A stretch of DNA of 64,000 nucleotides, taken from positions 1 to 64,000 of the forward strand of contig NZ_JAAEDL010000021.1 of assembly GCF_018129005.1 (NCBI RefSeq). The letters run 5' to 3'. The position numbers and the translations under genes were made by a program. This document shows, in pieces, positions 21,350-30,552 of this stretch (positions are counted from its first letter, which is position 1; every line of letters starts with the position of its first letter). Source of the stretch: Neoroseomonas eburnea (GTDB taxonomy: Bacteria; Pseudomonadota; Alphaproteobacteria; Acetobacterales; Acetobacteraceae). Under the pieces are notes generated by a model. That model was not told the DNA's origin and searched no databases. It saw nothing but the letters and a program-made list of their open reading frames with translations.

Positions 21350-21800
21350 CAGCTTCAGTTTCCAGGCCCCATTTATGAGAACAGAAGAACGTATCGACGG
21401 CGCATGAAAACTAAAGGCAGCAGGTGGAGGATGTCACGGGCAAATGCCTGCCGCGTCGGAACATGTGCAGGTCGTGGTGCGGATGCTGCTCCCCTCGGCG
21501 CTCGTCACGCTGCTCCTTCTTGTGCTGGTGCATCGCCGCGGCCGGCGCGCCGCCTCACCTGCCGGATGGCATTCGGGGCCAAACCTCTCGACGCCGGGCA
21601 CGGCCCGCCGGCCCTGTCGATCGACCATTGGCGGACCGCAGCGGCTGGCCCAGGCGGGGCATCGACCTGCCGGCCTGGTCATTGACGGTGCGGCGGCGCC
21701 TCGGCACGACTTGCGCCGTGTGACGTGGGATGACCGGCGAGATGACAAGTTGGACCCTCTGCATGGTGGTGACCGATCGGCAGGAGGGGCGCGGCCCGTG
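21350..21800. other. Divergent intergenic region between tpsB and the acylase
   Basis: This 451-bp spacer should hold the promoters of the leftward tpsB operon and the rightward acylase. It is more AT-rich just beyond tpsB (21360-21420). Reading frames open here give no recognisable protein, and I see no clear hairpin or repeat. Confidence 0.5.
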
Positions 21801-24101
21801 ATGCACCCCGCCGGCGAGACGCTGTCGCTGCCCGGACTGGGCGCCGAGGCGGAGATCCTGGTCGATCGCTGGGGCATCCCGCACATCTACGCCGCCAGTC
21901 AGCGGGACGCCTTCTTCGTGCAGGGCTTCAACGCCGCGCGCGACCGGCTGTGGCAGATCGACCTGTGGCGCAAGCGCGGCCTCGGTCTCATGGCCGGCGA
22001 CCTCGGCCCCGCCTACGCGGAGCGCGACCGCGCCGCGCGCCTTCTGCTCTACCGCGGCGACATGGCCGCGGAATGGGCCTGCTACGGCGCGGATGCCGAG
22101 CTGCGCACCACGGCCTTCGTCGCCGGGATCAACGCCTATATCGACCTCCTGGAGCGCGAGCCGGCGCGGCTGCCGATGGAGTTCCGCGCTCTCGGCACGC
22201 GGCCCGCACGATGGAGCCCGGAGGACGTGGTGCGCTGCCGCGCCCATGCGCGCGTGCGCAACCTGGATTCCGAGGTGACGCGGGCGACCATCGTCGCCAG
22301 GTTCGGGCTGGAGACGGACCGGCTGCACAAGGGGCTGCAACCCGAATGGCGGGTGCAGGTGCCGCAAGGGCTGGAGCCGCACGTCATCCCGCCCGAAGTG
22401 ATGCGCACCTACCTGCTCGGCTGCGAGCCCCACCCCATTGACGGCGCGGATCCGGCCGAGCCGCTGGCGGAGGCCGGCGAGTGGGGGAGCAACAACTGGG
22501 CATTGTCGCCGGCCCGCACCGCCACCGGCCGCGCCATCCTGGCGAGCGACCCGCACCGCGTGCACGACCAGCCGTCCCTGCGCTACATCGCGCATCTCGT
22601 CGCGCCCGGGCTCGACGTGATCGGCGCGGGCGAGCCGGCCATTCCGGGCGTCAGCCTGGGGCACAACGACCGGCTGGCCTTCTCCCTCACCATCCATCCC
22701 GCCGATCAGGAAGACCTCTATGTCCATGAGCTGAACGAGGCGGATCCCGATCTCTACCGCTACGGCGAGGGGTGGGAACGCATGCGGGTGGTCACGGAGA
22801 GCATCCCCGTGCGCGGCGGCGATCCGATCCCCACGGAGCTGCGTTTCACGCGCCACGGCCCGGTGCTGCATGTCGATCGCGCGGCCCGCCGCGCCTACGC
22901 GCTGCGCAGCGTGTGGTGGGAGCCCGGCACGGCGGCCTACATGGCGAGCCTCGCCTATCTCACCGCCGGCAGCTTCGAGGAGTATCAGCGCGCGCTGGAA
23001 GGATGGGGCGCGCCCTCCACGAACCATGTCGTGGCGGATGTCGACGGGCATATCGGCTGGCAGGCGGCGGCGAAGATCCCCGTGCGGCCAAGCTGGGACG
23101 GGTTGATGCCCGTGCCCGGCGATGGCCGCCACGAATGGGCGGGCACCATCCAGGCTTCCTCGCTGCCCTGCGCGAAGAACCCGGATTGCGGCTGGCTCGG
23201 TTCCGCCAACCAGATGAACCTGCCGCCGGATTTCGATCATCGCCGGCACAAGACGGGCTTCGAATGGACCGACGGCGCCCGCTACGCGCGCCTGTCCGAG
23301 GCGCTGGCCGGCGACAGGCGCTGGTCGGTCGAGGAGACGCTGGCGCTGCAGACGGACGTGTTGAGCATGCCCGCGCGCCGGCTCTGTGCGCTCCTGGCCG
23401 GGGCAGGCGGCACGGAGGCGGCCGAGGCCCGCGCGTTCCTCGCCGGCTGGGATCATCGGCTGGAGGCGGGCAGCGGCCCTGCCGCCCTCTTCGAGATCTG
23501 GTTCACCAACCACCTCATGCCGGCCATTCCGAAGGCGCTCGGGCCCGAAGGCCTGGACAGGCTGATCGGCGTGCCGGACACCGCCCTCTATGTGGAACTG
23601 CTGGAGGCGGCGAAGGATGCCGGCTTCGGTCCCGCCCCGAAGGCCGCTCGCGACACGTTGCTGCTGGACACGCTGGCGGCTGCCTGGGCCGAGGCGCGGC
23701 AGCGCATGGGGGATGAAACCGCGAGCTGGAGCTGGGGACGGATCCATCAGGGCTATTTCAGCCATCCGCTCTCCCGGCTCGCGCCGCCGGAGCTCACGGC
23801 CAGGCTGGATGTGGGGCCGGCCCCGAAGGGGGGCTCCAACCTGACGATCAACAACAACGGCTACCGCGGCAGCGACTTCCGAGTGATGTCCGGCGCGTCC
23901 TGGCGGATGGTGCTGGATGTCGGCAACTGGGATGCGAGCTGGACCATCAACGCACCCGGCCAATCCGGCGACCCGGCCAGCCCGCACTACCGCGATCTCT
24001 TTCCGCTCTGGGCGAAGGACGAATACGTGCCGTTGCTCTACAGCCGCACAGCGGTCGAAGGTGCCGTCGAACGCCGCATCCGGCTGCTGCCCGGGGGCTG
24101 A
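21801..24101 (+). CDS. Penicillin-acylase-family Ntn hydrolase
   Basis: A 766-residue self-cleaving amidohydrolase. The alpha-chain region starts with the family opening VDRWGIPHIYAASQRDAFF and FNAARDRLWQIDLWRKRG. Autocleavage would occur before Ser230 in the motif EWGSNNWALSP, making Ser230 the N-terminal nucleophile of the beta chain; PGVSLGHNDRLAFSLT and the late NLTINNNGYRGSDFRVMSG are further family blocks. Members hydrolyse penicillin G, cephalosporins or acyl-homoserine lactones; the substrate cannot be read here. There is no signal peptide on this start, which is unusual because most relatives are periplasmic. AGGAGG at 21782-21787 supports GTG 21798 or ATG 21801; an open upstream extension lacks coding character. 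Confidence 0.88.
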   Translation: MHPAGETLSLPGLGAEAEILVDRWGIPHIYAASQRDAFFVQGFNAARDRLWQIDLWRKRGLGLMAGDLGPAYAERDRAARLLLYRGDMAAEWACYGADAELRTTAFVAGINAYIDLLEREPARLPMEFRALGTRPARWSPEDVVRCRAHARVRNLDSEVTRATIVARFGLETDRLHKGLQPEWRVQVPQGLEPHVIPPEVMRTYLLGCEPHPIDGADPAEPLAEAGEWGSNNWALSPARTATGRAILASDPHRVHDQPSLRYIAHLVAPGLDVIGAGEPAIPGVSLGHNDRLAFSLTIHPADQEDLYVHELNEADPDLYRYGEGWERMRVVTESIPVRGGDPIPTELRFTRHGPVLHVDRAARRAYALRSVWWEPGTAAYMASLAYLTAGSFEEYQRALEGWGAPSTNHVVADVDGHIGWQAAAKIPVRPSWDGLMPVPGDGRHEWAGTIQASSLPCAKNPDCGWLGSANQMNLPPDFDHRRHKTGFEWTDGARYARLSEALAGDRRWSVEETLALQTDVLSMPARRLCALLAGAGGTEAAEARAFLAGWDHRLEAGSGPAALFEIWFTNHLMPAIPKALGPEGLDRLIGVPDTALYVELLEAAKDAGFGPAPKAARDTLLLDTLAAAWAEARQRMGDETASWSWGRIHQGYFSHPLSRLAPPELTARLDVGPAPKGGSNLTINNNGYRGSDFRVMSGASWRMVLDVGNWDASWTINAPGQSGDPASPHYRDLFPLWAKDEYVPLLYSRTAVEGAVERRIRLLPGG

Positions 24102-24157
24102 GGACCGGAGCGCTTCGCCGCGACATCAGCGCAGCGGTGCCGACCTTTGCAGTGAGA

Positions 24158-24196
24158 CGCGGGGACCCGATGCCGAACAGGCGGCGGGTCCCCGCG
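24158..24196. terminator. Bidirectional terminator-like hairpin
   Basis: A perfect 11-bp stem (24158-24168 with 24186-24196, core GCGGGGACCC) with a 17-nt loop lies between the converging acylase and dodecin genes. No T-run follows on either strand, which is common in very GC-rich genomes. Confidence 0.55.
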
Positions 24197-24212
24197 CCCA
24201 CTCCTCAACCCG

Positions 24213-24416
24213 TCAGCCTTCGAGAATGAAGGTGACTTCCATGGTGACTCGGAACTCGGAAATCTTGCCGTTCACCACGCTCGCCTTCTGCTCGACCACG
24301 TGCAGGCCGGTGATGCCGCGCAGTGTCTTGCTGGCGCGTTCGAGGCCTTCGCGGACAGCTGCGTCGAAGCTCTGTGTGGATGCCGCCGTGATCTTCGACA
24401 CGCTTGCGACTGCCAT
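24213..24416 (-). CDS. Dodecin (flavin-binding)
   Basis: A 67-residue dodecin, a small protein that assembles into a hollow dodecamer and stores or buffers flavins. The family pattern is complete: VSKITAASTQSFDAAVREGL, then RASKTLRGITGLHVVEQKA, then the last two strands FRVTMEVTFILEG. It stands alone, facing away from the oxidase operon. A second, more divergent dodecin lies at 32115, and the two bracket the oxidase region. Confidence 0.93.
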   Translation of the reverse strand: MAVASVSKITAASTQSFDAAVREGLERASKTLRGITGLHVVEQKASVVNGKISEFRVTMEVTFILEG

Positions 24417-25027
24417 GGTTGCCTCCCTGGGTTATGCCGCTCCGAATTGACCGGACCGGCACGGGCACCATAGCCGACATCCATGCTCCGCCATGAGCGC
24501 GCAGCGAGAGGGCGAAGGGAATGACGGGAGCATGCGCAATCATCGGATCTCCCCGAACAGCGCGCCGCCCTGGGTGCCGACGCCCGTGTCACGGTCCATG
24601 TCCCATTGAGCATCCGGCGCAGGTCGCGGTGATGACGCCGGCCTCGGAGCCGCGTCCGCTGCGATCGCCGGTCGGTCGGCCACGAATTTGACTGGCGCGG
24701 CGATACAGGCTCAATTATAGGATTGCGCTGCGATTTGCTCGGCGACAGTGACCAGCTTCTGCGTAACCCACCGCGGACCATCGGCCCGGAGGGAAACGGA
24801 GACGACACGGCCATGGAAAGCGCGGTTGTTCCAGGTGCTCGGATCACGGGGGCCTATCGCCCGCGTGAGGTTGCGCTCGCCGCTATGCGCCCGGCACCCG
24901 CATCGAGGCAGACCAAAGCCGAGCCCCCGACAGCAGCGTCGTCGATCCGCCCTCGCCAGCCGATGCGCCGCCGCGGCCCGGCAGCGCGCGTCACGCTTCG
25001 TTTCCCCCATACAGGGACGCAGCCCCG
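24417..25027. other. Divergent spacer between dodecin and the oxidase operon
   Basis: A 611-bp region expected to carry the promoters of dodecin (left) and the oxidase operon (right). Frames open across it give only Arg/Pro-rich nonsense-like peptides. I see no gene, hairpin or repeat that I would defend. Confidence 0.5.
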
Positions 25028-25828
25028 ATGCTGGTAGCGATCGCTCTCGCCCTGGTGGCCATCGGCTCCGTCGTCTTCCACGTCATGAGCCCGTGGTGGT
25101 GGACGCCCATCGCCTCGAACTGGGGCTACATCGACGACACGCTGATCGTCACCTTCTGGATCACCGGCATCGCCTTCACGGCGATCGTCCTGTTCCTGGC
25201 GTATTGCGTCCTGCGGTTCCGCAACCGGCCTGGCCACAGGGCGGAGCACGAACCCGAGAACAAGCGGCTCGAATGGTGGCTCACCATCGGCACGACGATC
25301 GGCGTCGCGGCACTGCTCGCACCCGGGCTGATCGTCTGGCACCGCTTCATCACCGTGCCGCCCGAGGCGACCGAGATCGAGATCGTCGGCCAGCAGTGGC
25401 AGTGGAGCTTTCGCCTGCCCGGCCGCGACGGGCGCCTCGGCGCGGTTTCCGTGCGCCTGATCGGGCCGGACAATCCGCTCGGCATCGATCCCGCCGATCC
25501 TGCCGGCCAGGACGATGTGATCGTCGAAGGCGGGGAACTGCGCCTGCCGATCGGTCGCCCGGTGAAGGTGCTGCTGCGCGCGGTCGACGTGCTGCACAAT
25601 TTCTACGTGCCGGAGTTCCGGGCGAAGATGGACATGGTCCCCGGGCAGGTCACCTTCTTCTGGTTCACGCCGACGCGCACCGGCGCCTTCGAAGCGGTCT
25701 GTGCCGAGCTCTGCGGCCTCGGGCACGCCGTGATGCGCGGGCGCGTCGTCGTGGTGGAGGAATCGGAATACCACGCGTGGCTCGAGCGCCAGCCGACCTT
25801 CGCGCCGCGCCTGGCCGCGGCGCAATAG
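25028..25828 (+). CDS. ctaC: Cytochrome c oxidase subunit II
   Basis: A 266-residue subunit II that takes electrons from cytochrome c through a CuA centre. Two transmembrane hairpin helices (about 1-24 and 38-65) anchor it, and a periplasmic cupredoxin domain follows. The CuA ligands are present: His in VLHNFYVPEF and the Cys-x3-Cys-x3-His-x2-Met set in CAELCGLGHAVM; the aromatic electron-entry patch is GQQWQWSF. No haem c motif is fused. Another helix at about residues 85-110 is of ordinary topology for this variant. It opens a five-gene operon (II, I, III-like, III, IV) like the alternative aa3 oxidases of rhizobia. Confidence 0.95.
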   Translation: MLVAIALALVAIGSVVFHVMSPWWWTPIASNWGYIDDTLIVTFWITGIAFTAIVLFLAYCVLRFRNRPGHRAEHEPENKRLEWWLTIGTTIGVAALLAPGLIVWHRFITVPPEATEIEIVGQQWQWSFRLPGRDGRLGAVSVRLIGPDNPLGIDPADPAGQDDVIVEGGELRLPIGRPVKVLLRAVDVLHNFYVPEFRAKMDMVPGQVTFFWFTPTRTGAFEAVCAELCGLGHAVMRGRVVVVEESEYHAWLERQPTFAPRLAAAQ

Positions 25829-25849
25829 AGCCGCCGGGAGGGTCACACG

Positions 25850-27610
25850 ATGAGCACCACATCCGATCGGCTCGATGGCATCCCGGCAGCCGAGGTGGCG
25901 GATGTCGAACTCTACCATCCCAGGAGCTGGATCACGAAGTACGTCTTCTCGCAGGACGCCAAGATCATCGGCATCCAGTATGCGCTGACGGCGACGGCGA
26001 TCGGCCTGGTGGCGCTGGCATTGTCCTGGCTGATGCGGCTGCAGCTCGGCTTCCCGGGCGTGTTCGACTTCATCACCCCGGCCGAGTACTATCAGTTCAT
26101 CACCATGCACGGCATGATCATGGTGGTGTACCTGCTGACCGCGCTGTTCCTCGGCGGCTTCGGCAACTACCTGATCCCGCTGATGATCGGCGCGCGGGAC
26201 ATGGTGTTCCCCTACGTCAACATGCTGTCCTACTGGATCTACCTGGTCGCGGTGCTGGTGCTGGCGGCAAGCTTCTTCGCGCCCGGCGGACCGACCGGGG
26301 CGGGATGGACGCTCTACCCGCCGCAGGCGATCCTCTCGGGCACGCCGGGCGGGCAGGACTGGGGCATCCTGCTGATGCTCCTTTCGCTCATGCTCTTCAT
26401 CATCGGCTTCACCATGGGTGGGCTGAACTACGTCGTTACCGTGCTGCAGGCGCGCGCGCGGGGCATGACGCTGATGCGCATGCCGCTGACGGTGTGGGGG
26501 ATCTTCACCGCGACGGTGATGGCGCTGCTCGCCTTCCCCGCGCTCTTCGTGAGCTGCGTGATGATGATGCTGGACCGGCTGCTCGGCACCAGCTTCTTCA
26601 TGCCGGCCCTGGTGGAGATGGGCCAGCGGCTGAACCACGATGGCGGCAGCCCGCTGCTGTTCCAGCACCTGTTCTGGTTCTTCGGCCATCCGGAGGTCTA
26701 CATCGTGGCGTTGCCGGCTTTCGGCATCGTCTCCGACCTCATCAGCACCCATGCGCGGCGGAACATCTTCGGCTACCGCCAAATGGTCTGGGCGATCGTC
26801 ATCATCGGCGCGCTGAGCTTCGTGGTGTGGGCGCACCACATGTACGTCAGCGGCATGAACCCCTATTTCGGGTTCTTCTTCGCCACCACCACGCTGGTCA
26901 TCGCGGTGCCGACGGCGATCAAGGTCTACAATTGGCTGCTGACACTGTGGCGCGGCGACATCCACCTGACGGTGCCGATGCTGTTCGCCCTGGCCTTCAT
27001 CGTCACCTTCGTCAATGGAGGTCTGACCGGGCTCTTCCTCGGCAACGTCGTGGTGGACGTGCCCCTGTCGGACACCATGTTCGTCGTCGCCCACTTCCAC
27101 ATGGTGATGGGCGTGGCGCCGATCTTCGTCATCTTCGGTGCCATCTACCATTGGTACCCGAAGATCACGGGCCGGATGCTGAACGAGGCGATGGGCCGGA
27201 TCCACTTCTGGGTGAGCTTCCTCGGCGCCTACCTGATCTTCTTCCCGATGCACTACATCGGGCTCCTCGGCGTGCCGCGGCGCTATCACGAGATCGGCGA
27301 GACGGCCTTCGTTCCCGCCTCCGCCCACACGCTCAACGCCTTCATCAGCGTCATGGCGCTGATCGTCGGCGCGGCGCAGATCCTCTTCCTGTTCAACCTC
27401 GCCTGGAGCATCCGGCGCGGCAGGCCCGCCGGCGGCAATCCGTGGAATGCGACGTCGCTCGAATGGCAGACGCCGGAGACACCGCCGCCGCACGGCAACT
27501 GGGGGCGGGACCTGCCGGTGGTCTACCGCTGGGCCTACGACTACAGCGTGCCGGGCGCGGCGCGGGACTTCATCCCGCAGAACCAGCCCCCCGCGAGAGC
27601 CGCGGAATGA
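25850..27610 (+). CDS. ctaD: Cytochrome c oxidase subunit I
   Basis: The catalytic 586-residue subunit with haem a, haem a3 and CuB. Twelve helices can be traced. The haem a ligand region is FITMHGMIMVVYLL, and the CuB/cross-linked Tyr motif is HPEVYIVALPAFG, followed by the adjacent CuB ligands in WAHHMYVSGMNP. The two haem-binding His are in VVAHFHMVMG. It is of A-type, with a Tyr in HPEVY and a normal K-channel layout. A GGGAGG-like ribosome site precedes ATG 25850. Its last codons overlap the next gene as ATGA. Confidence 0.97.
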   Translation: MSTTSDRLDGIPAAEVADVELYHPRSWITKYVFSQDAKIIGIQYALTATAIGLVALALSWLMRLQLGFPGVFDFITPAEYYQFITMHGMIMVVYLLTALFLGGFGNYLIPLMIGARDMVFPYVNMLSYWIYLVAVLVLAASFFAPGGPTGAGWTLYPPQAILSGTPGGQDWGILLMLLSLMLFIIGFTMGGLNYVVTVLQARARGMTLMRMPLTVWGIFTATVMALLAFPALFVSCVMMMLDRLLGTSFFMPALVEMGQRLNHDGGSPLLFQHLFWFFGHPEVYIVALPAFGIVSDLISTHARRNIFGYRQMVWAIVIIGALSFVVWAHHMYVSGMNPYFGFFFATTTLVIAVPTAIKVYNWLLTLWRGDIHLTVPMLFALAFIVTFVNGGLTGLFLGNVVVDVPLSDTMFVVAHFHMVMGVAPIFVIFGAIYHWYPKITGRMLNEAMGRIHFWVSFLGAYLIFFPMHYIGLLGVPRRYHEIGETAFVPASAHTLNAFISVMALIVGAAQILFLFNLAWSIRRGRPAGGNPWNATSLEWQTPETPPPHGNWGRDLPVVYRWAYDYSVPGAARDFIPQNQPPARAAE

Positions 27611-28275
27611 GCGCCATCATCCTCTACATCGCGGTCATCGGGACCATCGCGGCCTGGTGGCTCTCGCGGCAGCGGCTGATGGCAAAGCCGTGGCTGGAGG
27701 TCGGCGTGGCAGGCGAGGCACCGGGCACCGGAGCGTCCGAGATCCCGCCTGCCAAGCTTGGACTCTGGGTCTTCCTGGCCGTGGTGGGTGCGCTGCTGAC
27801 GCTCTTCGTCAGTGCCTACCTGATGCGCATGCACATGTCGCATGACTGGCGCCCTCTGCCGACGCCGTGGATGCTCTGGTTCAACACGGTCCTGCTCGCG
27901 CTCAGCAGCTTCGGCCTGCACCGCGCCCAGGTGGCCGCGCGCATCGGCTGGCGGCAGGGGATCGAGGTCGGGCTGATCGCCGGCGGCCTCGCCGCGCTGG
28001 CCTTCCTGGCCGGGCAGTACCTCGCCTGGCAGCAGGTGATGGCTGAAGGCTTCGGCGTCGCCACCAACCCGTCCAGCTCCTTCTTCTATCTGATCACGGC
28101 GGTGCATGGGCTGCATCTGCTGGGCGGGCTCGTCGCGCTCGGCCGGACGACGTACCGCGCATCGCGGGGTGCCGGTCTTGCGCAGCTCCGCCTGAGCGTC
28201 GAGCTGTGCGCCACCTACTGGCATTTCCTCCTGGTGGCCTGGATCGCGCTGTTCGGCCTGCTGCTGCACGGTTAG
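27607..28275 (+). CDS. Cytochrome c oxidase subunit III-like protein (first copy)
   Basis: A 222-residue membrane protein coupled to subunit I by an ATGA overlap. It has about six helices and carries subunit-III landmarks: AKLGLWVFLAVVGALLTLFVS, SSSFFYLITAVHGLHLLGGL and the C-terminal ELCATYWHFLLVAWIALFG. Together with the next gene it gives two subunit-III homologues in one operon, an arrangement I recall for the alternative oxidase coxMNOP type of Bradyrhizobium; that comparison is from memory. The Glu near the lipid pocket of standard subunit III is not evident here. Confidence 0.85.
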   Translation: MSAIILYIAVIGTIAAWWLSRQRLMAKPWLEVGVAGEAPGTGASEIPPAKLGLWVFLAVVGALLTLFVSAYLMRMHMSHDWRPLPTPWMLWFNTVLLALSSFGLHRAQVAARIGWRQGIEVGLIAGGLAALAFLAGQYLAWQQVMAEGFGVATNPSSSFFYLITAVHGLHLLGGLVALGRTTYRASRGAGLAQLRLSVELCATYWHFLLVAWIALFGLLLHG

Positions 28276-28289
28276 GGAGGTCCGCGACG

Positions 28290-29003
28290 ATGGAAGGCAT
28301 CGCTCAGACACAGGCCGCGGAACGGCCGGGCGGCATGGAAGGCTTCGTCGCCGACTGGAGCTCGGACCAACGGGTATTCAAGAACGTCTCCTGGGGGAAG
28401 GCCATGATGTGGATCTTCCTCCTCAGCGACACCTTCGTGTTCGGCTGCTTCCTGCTGGCCTACATGACCGTGCGCATGTCCACCACGGTGGCCTGGCCCA
28501 ACCCGAGCGAGGTCTTCGCGCTGGAGATCTTCGGCACCCACATGCCGCTGATCCTGATCGCCATCATGACCTTCGTGCTGATCACCAGCAGCGGCACCAT
28601 GGCCATGGCGGTCAACTTCGGCTATCGCCGCGACCGCAGGCGCACGGCGCTCATGCTGGTCGTCACGGCGATCTTCGGCGCGCTCTTCGTCGGCATGCAG
28701 GCCTTCGAGTGGACGAAGCTGATCCATGAAGGCGTGCGGCCCTGGGGCAACCCGTGGGGCGCGGAGCAGTTCGGCTCCGCCTTCTTCATGATCACCGGCT
28801 TCCACGGAACCCATGTGACGATCGGCGTCATCTTCCTGCTGATCGTCGCGCGCAAGGTCTGGCGCGGGGACTACGACACCGGCCGGCCGGGCTTCTTCAC
28901 CAGCCGCGGCGGCCGCTACGAGATCGTCGAGATCACCGGCCTCTACTGGCACTTCGTCGACCTGGTCTGGGTCTTCATCTTCGCGCTGTTCTATCTCTGG
29001 TAG
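28290..29003 (+). CDS. ctaE: Cytochrome c oxidase subunit III (second copy)
   Basis: A 237-residue subunit III. It stabilises subunit I and lines the oxygen path. Landmarks are MMWIFLLSDTFVFGCFLLAY, GMQAFEWTKLI, FGSAFFMITGFHGTHV and ITGLYWHFVDLVWVFIFALF. AGGGAGG at 28274-28280 is nine bases before ATG 28290 and fixes the start. It follows the first subunit-III-like gene by 14 bp. Confidence 0.93.
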   Translation: MEGIAQTQAAERPGGMEGFVADWSSDQRVFKNVSWGKAMMWIFLLSDTFVFGCFLLAYMTVRMSTTVAWPNPSEVFALEIFGTHMPLILIAIMTFVLITSSGTMAMAVNFGYRRDRRRTALMLVVTAIFGALFVGMQAFEWTKLIHEGVRPWGNPWGAEQFGSAFFMITGFHGTHVTIGVIFLLIVARKVWRGDYDTGRPGFFTSRGGRYEIVEITGLYWHFVDLVWVFIFALFYLW

Positions 29004-29013
29004 GAGGCGAGGC

Positions 29014-29394
29014 ATGGCGCACGCAGCGGATGTGCATGCGGGGCACGGCGCGGCCGTTCATGCTCCGGTCGCGCAGGAAGTGGGGCAGCAGCACCCGATC
29101 CGGCTCTATCTCGTGGTCTGGATCTGGCTGTTCGTGCTCAGCACCTTCTCCTACCTGGTGGACTTCTTCCACCTGCAGGGGCTGTTGCGCTGGTCGCTGA
29201 TCCTGGCCTTCATGATGCTGAAGGCGGGGCTGATCGTCGCCGTCTTCATGCACATGAAGTGGGAGAGGCTGGCCCTCGGCTATGCCATCCTGGTGCCGCC
29301 GGTGGCGGTGCTGATCTTCGTCGCGATCATGGTGCTGGAAGCCGACAACACGCTGCTGTCGCGGCTGCAGTTCTTCAGCCGCGCCCCCGGCTGA
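29014..29394 (+). CDS. Cytochrome c oxidase subunit IV family protein
   Basis: A 126-residue prokaryotic subunit IV with a His/Ala-rich N-terminal tail and three helices (LYLVVWIWLFVLSTFSYLV, WSLILAFMMLKAGLIVAVFM and LGYAILVPPVAVLIFVAIMV). The MMLKAGLIVAVFMHMKWE block is characteristic of the CyoD/COX4 family. It is the last gene of the operon, 10 bp after subunit III, followed by a hairpin. Confidence 0.92.
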   Translation: MAHAADVHAGHGAAVHAPVAQEVGQQHPIRLYLVVWIWLFVLSTFSYLVDFFHLQGLLRWSLILAFMMLKAGLIVAVFMHMKWERLALGYAILVPPVAVLIFVAIMVLEADNTLLSRLQFFSRAPG

Positions 29395-29400
29395 AGCGCA

Positions 29401-29428
29401 GCCCGGTGGCCGCATGTGGCCACCGGGC
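29401..29428. terminator. Terminator of the oxidase operon
   Basis: A perfect 11-bp stem (GCCCGGTGGCC at 29401-29411 with 29418-29428) and 6-nt loop, followed by ATTT. It starts seven bases after the subunit IV stop and lies between convergent genes, so it may serve both. Confidence 0.7.
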
Positions 29429-29455
29429 ATTTCGCGGGGTTGCGGGCGGTTCGGT

Positions 29456-30250
29456 TCAGCCCTCGATGACCCGGCGATAGAGGTGCCAGGTCGCATGCCC
29501 CAGCAGCGGCATCACCACCGCGAGGCCGACGAAGATCGGCAGGCAGCCAAGAGCGAGAAGAACCGCCACGATGACGCCCCAGGCCGCCATCGGCAGCGGG
29601 TTCCGCAGCACCGCGCGCACCGAGGTCTGCACCGCGACGCGCAACCCGACATCCCGGTCGAGCAGCAGGGGGAAGGAGACGACGGTGAGCGTGAGGATCA
29701 GCAGGGCGAAAAAGAAGCCCACCACATTCCCCCACAGGATCAGGCTCCAACCGGCGGAGGTGGTCAGCACCTGGCCGAGCAGCGCCCAGAAGGAGTCGGG
29801 CAGCTCGTTGCCCATGGTCGCTCGATACACGGCCTGGGCCGCAAAGAGCCAGGCGACGAAGACCACGCTCATGATCACGCCGAGCGCCGCGATCGAGCCG
29901 ATCGCCGGTGAGCGAAGGACATCGAAGGCGTTGAGCCAGGTGGTCGGGAGCCCCTTCTCATGCCGCCGACTCAGCTCGTAGATGCCGAGCGCCGCGATCG
30001 GTCCCATCAGCGACAGCCCGGCGACCAAAGGGTAGAGCAGCGGCAGCAGCGCTCCACCGGATGCCGCCCTTGCCGCGACGAAACCGACGATCGGATAGAT
30101 CACGCCGAGAAAGATCAGCTGCGTCGGCATCTCCATGAAATCCTCGTAGCCCTTGGCCAGGGCGATCCGGATGTCGGAAAGGCCGATTGCGCGGACGACA
30201 GGCTCAGCCTGGTCGGGGTTGGCCTGGGAAGCCAGCGAGACCTGGGCCAT
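29456..30250 (-). CDS. DUF2189-type integral membrane protein
   Basis: A 264-residue membrane protein with about six helices matching the DUF2189 pattern: an N-terminal DIRIALAKGYEDFMEMPTQL, then FLGVIYPIVGFVAARAA, and LMGPIAALGIYELSRRHEKG before the later helices and the closing LGHATWHLYRRVIEG. The function of the family is unknown to me; it is often encoded near cytochrome oxidase or other respiratory genes in alphaproteobacteria. It converges with the oxidase operon. Confidence 0.88.
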   Translation of the reverse strand: MAQVSLASQANPDQAEPVVRAIGLSDIRIALAKGYEDFMEMPTQLIFLGVIYPIVGFVAARAASGGALLPLLYPLVAGLSLMGPIAALGIYELSRRHEKGLPTTWLNAFDVLRSPAIGSIAALGVIMSVVFVAWLFAAQAVYRATMGNELPDSFWALLGQVLTTSAGWSLILWGNVVGFFFALLILTLTVVSFPLLLDRDVGLRVAVQTSVRAVLRNPLPMAAWGVIVAVLLALGCLPIFVGLAVVMPLLGHATWHLYRRVIEG

Positions 30251-30552
30251 CGCGTTCCCTCCTCATGAACCACACGCAGCCTCCCCTGCCGTGACGCGGT
30301 GCCACGGAGGCTGGCCTTGCAGCCTGCGGTGTCGAGGGTGACCAAGTGTCCGTCGAACGACAGGCTCACAGGCCAACAACTGCACCACGGTTGGTAGCAT
30401 ATCTGGCGCCGCTTCGCACGCACGGATGCTGGCCCGCGCGCGGCAGGGCTGAGGGATGCGTCGAAGGTCCGGACGAGAGCCGCCCGCCGCCGGTCGGCGT
30501 GGCCGTCCGTTGGGGGCGCCGAAAGGGTTGTCGGGGGCGGGCCGCGCGACGA
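30251..30552. other. Spacer upstream of the DUF2189 gene
   Basis: About 300 bp that should carry the leftward DUF2189 promoter and the 3' end of the CoxF-like transcript. No gene, hairpin or repeat stands out. Confidence 0.45.

Noticed and set aside
24854-27493. 879-residue minus-strand frame antisense to oxidase genes
   Set aside because: Composition is His/Arg/Gln-rich without motifs; the plus strand encodes clear oxidase subunits.
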